Part shown: piece by piece, positions 59,789 through 64,000 of the stretch | Layout of the letters: the number at the start of each line of letters is the position of its first letter | How positions within the stretch are numbered: the stretch's first letter is position 1 | Assembly (NCBI GenBank): GCA_964508085.1 | Contig: CAZDTI010000001.1 | Location: 36,966-100,965 of the forward strand | DNA from: CALGLS01 sp964508085 | GTDB lineage: Bacteria > Bacteroidota > Bacteroidia > Chitinophagales > Saprospiraceae | DNA: 64,000 bases | Direction of reading: 5' to 3' | Program-made: the position numbers and the translations under genes | Notes under the pieces: generated by a model | What the model was told of the DNA's origin: nothing | The model's database searches: none | Seen by the model: only the letters and a program-made list of their open reading frames with translations

Positions 59789-60907
59789 ATGTCCAAGAAA
59801 ATAGCATTAATTACAGGAGTCACAGGTCAGGATGGTGCTTACCTTTCTGAATTTTTATTGAAAAAAGGCTATATCGTACACGGGATTAAAAGAAGGAGCT
59901 CTCTTTTCAATACCGGTCGAATAGATCACCTCTACCAAGATCCACACGTTAACAATCGAAACTTCATCCTACACTACGGAGATCTTTCTGATAGTACTAA
60001 TCTCATCAGAATTGTTCAAGAAGTACAGCCCGATGAAATTTATAACCTCGGTGCAATGTCCCATGTCAAGGTAAGTTTTGAAATTCCAGAATATGTCGCT
60101 GATATAGATGGGGTAGGGACGCTTCGTTTATTAGAAGCCGTTCGTATTTTAGGATTAAATAAAAAAACGAGAATTTATCAAGCTTCAACTTCTGAGCTAT
60201 ACGGTTTGGTACAGGAAGTTCCACAATCAGAGACAACTCCATTCTACCCGCGTTCGCCTTATGCCGTTGCAAAAATGTACGCATACTGGATTACGGTGAA
60301 TTATCGGGAGGCTTACGGCATGTTCGCTTGCAATGGAATCCTTTTCAATCATGAATCCCCTCTTCGTGGAGAAACCTTTGTGACTAGAAAAATAACAAGA
60401 GCTGCCGCGAAAATAGCTCTAAAACTACAAGACAAACTTTATCTCGGAAACCTCGACGCCAAACGGGATTGGGGCCATGCTAAAGATTACGTTGAGTGTA
60501 TGTGGAAAATCCTCCAACAAGATGTACCCGAAGACTGGGTTATCGCTACGGGAGTGACTACTAGTGTTCGTGATTTTGTGCGCATGTCGTTTCGGGAAAT
60601 AGGAGTGGAATTGGAATTCAAAGGAGAGGGGGTGAATGAAGTGGGACTGGTAGCAAGTTGTAGCAATCCGGATGTACAGCTAGAAATTGGAAGGGAATTA
60701 GTAGCGGTTGATCCTAAGTATTTCCGTCCGACGGAGGTAGAGTTGTTGATTGGTGACCCATCTAAGGCAAAAGATAAACTAAATTGGGAACCTAAATATG
60801 ACTTGCAAATGATGTGTAGCGAAATGGTACAGGCAGATATTGAGATTTTTAGCAAGGATCAGTTGTTAAAGGAGGCGGGATTTGATGTTAAGAATGAGTT
60901 TGAATAG
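59789..60907 (+). CDS. gmd: GDP-mannose 4,6-dehydratase
   Basis: A 372-residue extended SDR. It has T-G-V-T-G-Q-D-G-A-Y-L, R-R-S-S-L-F-N-T-x-R-I-D-H, the N-L-G-A-M-S-H-V loop, S-T-S-E-L-Y-G and S-P-Y-A-V-A-K with the catalytic Tyr-Lys. It converts GDP-D-mannose to GDP-4-keto-6-deoxymannose, the first step to GDP-L-fucose completed by the fcl gene at 61739. The ATG at 59789 is chosen over an upstream in-frame start at 59729 because it gives the standard N-terminus. Confidence 0.95.
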   Translation: MSKKIALITGVTGQDGAYLSEFLLKKGYIVHGIKRRSSLFNTGRIDHLYQDPHVNNRNFILHYGDLSDSTNLIRIVQEVQPDEIYNLGAMSHVKVSFEIPEYVADIDGVGTLRLLEAVRILGLNKKTRIYQASTSELYGLVQEVPQSETTPFYPRSPYAVAKMYAYWITVNYREAYGMFACNGILFNHESPLRGETFVTRKITRAAAKIALKLQDKLYLGNLDAKRDWGHAKDYVECMWKILQQDVPEDWVIATGVTTSVRDFVRMSFREIGVELEFKGEGVNEVGLVASCSNPDVQLEIGRELVAVDPKYFRPTEVELLIGDPSKAKDKLNWEPKYDLQMMCSEMVQADIEIFSKDQLLKEAGFDVKNEFE

Positions 60908-61233
60908 GAATGGTTGCGTTGCAACGTTCTTGGGGTAACCGCAAAGGGCGCGCTAAGGAACGCAAAGGTTTATCGCAAAGAGTAGGCAGGTTTTGTTCTG
61001 GGGTGTTTTAAAAATGTTTTGGTCTTTTTACTAAAATAAGTTAAATATAAAATATACCAATAGGTGTTAATTAAGATATATTGTTAGTTGATTTATATAT
61101 CATTAAATGTTATGATTATTTATTTATAAAAATAGTTGATTTAGTTTTATGGAACTTAAGTGCTTTCTGCAGCTTATTAATGAGGCCTCTAATTAGAGGA
61201 CATTAAATTCATTAACAACTAAATCAAAGAACC

Positions 61234-61620
61234 ATGACAAATGATGAAATTTCAAAAATTGTATTAGATTGCGCTTTTAAGGTACATTCTCAATTAGGAC
61301 CTGGATTATTAGAATCTGCTTATCAAAAGTGCTTAGCTTATGAATTAAGGAAGTCAAACTTGAAGGTAGAAGAAGAAAAACCGGTATCATTAATTTATAA
61401 AGGAGTTAAATTAGATTGTGGTTACAGAATCGATCTATGGATTGAAGATAAATTTTTAGTGGAGTTAAAATCTGTAAAATCAATTGACTCTATCCACCTC
61501 GCTCAGGTTTTAACTTATCTTCGCCTCAGTAATACTAAATTGGCCTTGCTCCTAAATTTTAATGTAACCAGATTGAAATACGGAATCAAACGAGTAGTGA
61601 ATAATTATACACCTCAATAA
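61234..61620 (+). CDS. GxxExxY family protein (PD-(D/E)XK nuclease-like)
   Basis: A 128-residue protein. The name-giving motif is G-P-G-L-L-E-S-A-Y at about residues 22-30. A PD-(D/E)XK-like core follows, with I-D-L-W and V-E-L-K-S. Function is unknown; family members are scattered widely in Bacteroidota and are often found in repeated elements. It is bounded by inverted repeats and has no obvious functional tie to the sugar genes. The start is the ATG at 61234. Confidence 0.85.
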   Translation: MTNDEISKIVLDCAFKVHSQLGPGLLESAYQKCLAYELRKSNLKVEEEKPVSLIYKGVKLDCGYRIDLWIEDKFLVELKSVKSIDSIHLAQVLTYLRLSNTKLALLLNFNVTRLKYGIKRVVNNYTPQ

Positions 61621-61640
61621 CTACAATAATACATAAAGAA

Positions 61641-61673
61641 AAACCTTTGCGAAACCTTTGCGAAACCTTTGCG
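61641..61673 (+). repeat. Three tandem 11-base units in the right arm
   Basis: AAACCTTTGCG occurs three times head to tail. The left arm has two related copies of its reverse complement (CGCAAAGGTTT and GCAAAG). The extra unit suggests slippage or arm expansion. Confidence 0.75.
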
Positions 61674-61738
61674 TCTCTTAGCGCCCTTAGCGGTTAACCA
61701 ACTTTAAGCCGAAGGCGAAAAAACTACAACAAACCAAC

Positions 61739-62680
61739 ATGCAAAAAACAAAAAAAATATACATCGCCGGCCACCGAGGAATGGTAGGCTCCGCTCTTCA
61801 TAGAAAACTTACTGCAGAAGGCTATAACAATATAATCACAAGAACCTCTCACCAACTAGACCTCCGCGATCAAGCCGCCGTGGCCAAATTATTCAAAGAC
61901 GAAAAACCGGACTACGTCTTCCTAGCCGCAGCCAAAGTAGGGGGCATACTAGCCAACAACACCTATCGAGCAGATTTCCTCTACGATAACCTCATGATCC
62001 AAAACAATGTCATTCATTCCGCTTATGAGAATGGCGTAGATAAACTCATGTTCCTGGGCTCTTCCTGTATTTATCCGAAAATGGCACCCCAGCCACTTAA
62101 AGAAGACTACTTGTTAACGGGTTTATTAGAACCAACAAACGAACCCTACGCCATCGCCAAAATAGCCGGGATCAAACTCTGTGACGCCTATCGTGACCAA
62201 TATGGTTGTAATTTCATCTCCGTTATGCCAACAAACCTCTATGGGCCAAACGACAATTACGATCTAGAAAAATCACACGTACTACCAGCTTTATTGCGTA
62301 AATTTATAGAAGCAAAAAAGCAAGGTGCACCCGAGGTAACTCTTTGGGGAACGGGAACACCAAAACGCGAATTCCTCCACGTAGATGACCTCGCTGACGC
62401 CTGTTTCTACCTCATGCAAAACTACAACGAACCCGGTCTAGTGAATGTCGGAACGGGAGAGGACATCGCCATTAATGACTTAGCATTGCTGATTAAGAAA
62501 ATTGTTGGCTACGACGGAAACTTAGTTCACGACCTATCTAAACCTGATGGGACTCCTCGTAAATTGATGGATGTATCCAAATTGAAAGCACATGGTTGGA
62601 CAGCTAGTATTTCTTTGGAAGAAGGAATGCGTAGCGTATACGAGGAGGTTCGTTCTGAAGATTGGGCGACTGTTACTTAG
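61739..62680 (+). CDS. fcl: GDP-L-fucose synthase
   Basis: A 313-residue epimerase-reductase of the extended SDR family. It has A-G-H-R-G-M-V-G-S-A at the N-terminus, A-A-A-K-V-G-G-I, G-S-S-C-I-Y-P and P-Y-A-I-A-K with the catalytic Tyr-Lys, and P-T-N-L-Y-G-P-N-D. It converts GDP-4-keto-6-deoxymannose to GDP-L-fucose with NADPH, acting after gmd. In most genomes gmd and fcl are adjacent; here the GxxExxY cassette intervenes. A terminator follows. Confidence 0.95.
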   Translation: MQKTKKIYIAGHRGMVGSALHRKLTAEGYNNIITRTSHQLDLRDQAAVAKLFKDEKPDYVFLAAAKVGGILANNTYRADFLYDNLMIQNNVIHSAYENGVDKLMFLGSSCIYPKMAPQPLKEDYLLTGLLEPTNEPYAIAKIAGIKLCDAYRDQYGCNFISVMPTNLYGPNDNYDLEKSHVLPALLRKFIEAKKQGAPEVTLWGTGTPKREFLHVDDLADACFYLMQNYNEPGLVNVGTGEDIAINDLALLIKKIVGYDGNLVHDLSKPDGTPRKLMDVSKLKAHGWTASISLEEGMRSVYEEVRSEDWATVT

Positions 62681-62702
62681 ACAATTAACAAGAGATTCAC
62701 AA

Positions 62703-62742
62703 TAAAAAGAGCGCAGCGAATTCATATTCACTGCGCGCTCTC
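62703..62742. terminator. Bidirectional terminator between fcl and the symporter gene
   Basis: GAGCGCAGCGAAT and ATTCACTGCGCGCTC form a GC-rich imperfect hairpin with A-rich flank on its left side, between convergent genes. Confidence 0.72.
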
Positions 62743-62779
62743 CATTTAAAAGCAAAAGCTTCAATAAGGGATAAAACCC

Positions 62780-64000
62780 CTACGCAAAGTACCAGTAAAT
62801 TCCTACCACAACCGCACAAATAGCAGCTCCTGCTGGCGCCAAATATTTATAAGGTTCAATAGCTACTTCCTCCGTATATGGCAAAACAAAGTCAGTATCT
62901 CTTGGTTTTAATTTTCCAATTATCAACATTATAATTACGTTCATTACAAATAAGATCGCCATTACGTGTAAGAAATGTGGATAGGCTAATTTTTCAACTT
63001 CCGCCAACTTATCAGGATCGGTTATTCCAGAAGCCTCAGCAGCTGCGACCGCTTTAGCAGCCATACTTGGTTTGAGCCCGAATTGAGAAATAGAATACAA
63101 AACAACACCTAATCCCATCGCTACTTTTGCTGCCAAAGCAGGTACTCGCTTAGTAAGGTAACCTACCACAATAATGGTCAAAATAGGAATACTGTAACAA
63201 CCGTTTACCTCTTGTAAATAACCAAACAAGCCATCAGGAGCATTCGCAATTAAAGGTGCAATAAACATCGCAGCAACCGCTAAACCAAGTCCAAATAACT
63301 TTCCATATTTCACAACAGTTGCTTCATCAGCCTCCGGATTGATGTGGGCTTTATAGATATCCAAACCAAACAGGGTTACAGAACTATTTAAAGCAGAATT
63401 GAAAGAACTCAAAATGGCTCCTACCAAAACCGCCGCAAAGAATCCAAGTAAACCTACCGGCAATACCTTGTTAACCAACATTGGATAAGCTTGATCCGGA
63501 ACCTCTAATTTACCTTGAAAAATATGATAAGCAATAACACCAGGAAGTACTACAATGAGTGGTCCTAATATTTTGAAAAAAGCAGCAAGTAACAATCCTT
63601 TTTGGCCTTCTTCCAGATTTTTTGCAGCAAGCGCTCTTTGAATAATCGCCTGATTGGTTCCCCAATAAAACAATTGAACCAGCATCATTCCCGTGAAAAT
63701 TGTTGAAAAAGGAACAGAAGCGCTGTTCGAACCCATGGATTCAAACTTCTCAGGAATACTAGCGACTAGTGTAGACATTCCTTGTCCAACATTACCGTCG
63801 CCAACATATTTCAATCCAAAATAAGGAACCAATAAACCACCAATCAAAAGTCCAATGGCATTAACGGTATCGGATACGGCTACTGCTTTCAATCCTCCAA
63901 AGATGGCATAGATGGAACCTACAACTCCAATCCCCCAAACACAAATCCAGATGGAAGTCATGTGACTTACTCCGAATAGTTCAGGGAGCTCAAACATTGT
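62780..64000 (-). CDS. Sodium:solute symporter (SSS family), 5' end beyond the window
   Basis: At least 405 residues of a multi-span transporter. Helical repeats include Y-A-I-F-G-G-L-K-A-V-A-V-S-D-T-V-N and N-Q-A-I-I-Q-R-A-L-A, the latter a mark of the sodium/solute symporter family of sugar or acid carriers. Fused residues near the C-terminus contain a lysine/Pro motif and a final membrane helix. The ATG at 63997 is internal; the real N-terminus lies outside the window. The substrate is unknown. Confidence 0.82.
   Translation of the reverse strand, partial: TMFELPELFGVSHMTSIWICVWGIGVVGSIYAIFGGLKAVAVSDTVNAIGLLIGGLLVPYFGLKYVGDGNVGQGMSTLVASIPEKFESMGSNSASVPFSTIFTGMMLVQLFYWGTNQAIIQRALAAKNLEEGQKGLLLAAFFKILGPLIVVLPGVIAYHIFQGKLEVPDQAYPMLVNKVLPVGLLGFFAAVLVGAILSSFNSALNSSVTLFGLDIYKAHINPEADEATVVKYGKLFGLGLAVAAMFIAPLIANAPDGLFGYLQEVNGCYSIPILTIIVVGYLTKRVPALAAKVAMGLGVVLYSISQFGLKPSMAAKAVAAAEASGITDPDKLAEVEKLAYPHFLHVMAILFVMNVIIMLIIGKLKPRDTDFVLPYTEEVAIEPYKYLAPAGAAICAVVVGIYWYFA

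Larger units (their letters stand above)
60937..61695. mobile_element. GxxExxY-protein cassette bounded by ~44-base inverted repeats
   Basis: The left arm (60937-60980) reads AACCGCAAAGGGCGCGCTAAG ... and the right arm (about 61655-61695), read on the minus strand, is nearly the same with short indels: AACCGCTAAGGGCGCTAAG .... Between them lies one gene of the GxxExxY family and AT-rich sequence. The arrangement separates gmd from fcl. It looks like a small mobile or non-autonomous cassette; transposition itself is not shown. Confidence 0.5.

Noticed and set aside
61641..61673. Tandem 11-base units as a CRISPR array
   Set aside because: The units are directly adjacent with no spacers and no cas genes are nearby; it is a short tandem repeat in an inverted arm.
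1..64000. tRNA or rRNA genes
   Set aside because: I looked for cloverleaf-like and ribosomal sequence blocks in the gene-free stretches and saw none, but this was by eye only.

Overview
The window looks like a chromosomal segment from a low-GC member of the Bacteroidota. A Saprospiria-like or Flavobacteriia-like marine organism would fit, but I cannot resolve the taxon from sequence alone. Three things point to the phylum: a type IX secretion (Por) C-terminal sorting domain on the C25-like protein at 1029-3215, an UpxY/NusG-like antiterminator heading a surface polysaccharide locus, and promoter-like boxes of the TTTG / TAnnTTTG kind. A run of ten Ns at 27861-27870 shows that this is a draft scaffold.

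Region 1 (1-4449): the tail of a family 1-like glycosyltransferase, then three minus-strand genes for a sulfotransferase, a C25-like secreted protein with a T9SS domain, and an ornithine cyclodeaminase/mu-crystallin family enzyme. Region 2 (4.6-14.9 kb): an ABC exporter, a HupE/UreJ-like membrane protein and a two-protein nonribosomal peptide synthetase, C-A-PCP-E followed by C-PCP-TE. The second protein has no adenylation domain, and its thioesterase has Cys in place of the usual Ser. The block ends in a clean bidirectional terminator.

Region 3 (14.9-62.7 kb) is one large exopolysaccharide/capsule locus. It opens with a nucleotide-sugar dehydrogenase and a GT2 on the minus strand, then a winged-helix regulator with an operator-like promoter, a hairpin-rich leader and the UpxY-like antiterminator. 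CysC-CysD-CysN follow and make PAPS with no reductive sulfur genes nearby. Next come a Wza-like export protein and a Wzz-like protein, then a WbpA/P/E/D/B/I-like set for UDP-diacetamido-mannuronic acid. A nonulosonate (NeuB/NeuC/NeuA-like) block follows, interleaved with a 2-hydroxyacid dehydrogenase and two methyltransferase-like genes. After it lie a flippase, a Wzy-like polymerase, several GT4 enzymes, two asparagine-synthetase-type amidotransferases, a D-glucuronyl C5-epimerase-domain protein, a beta-helix lipoprotein, a CapD-like protein and a WbaP/WcaJ-like initiating transferase. GDP-fucose genes gmd and fcl close the locus.

Taken together, the genes suggest a Wzx/Wzy-dependent acidic polysaccharide. 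It would be rich in amino-uronic acids and nonulosonate, possibly amidated, C5-epimerised and sulfated. Terminator-like hairpins inside the plus-strand cluster (26.6, 28.1 and 41.4 kb) are natural targets for the UpxY-like antiterminator. The stretch 56.7-58.9 kb is decayed: it holds a terminator inside a broken SGNH-like gene, an approximately 80-bp terminal-inverted-repeat element and a transposase remnant. A GxxExxY-protein cassette bounded by long inverted repeats sits between gmd and fcl. The window ends in a truncated sodium:solute symporter on the minus strand.
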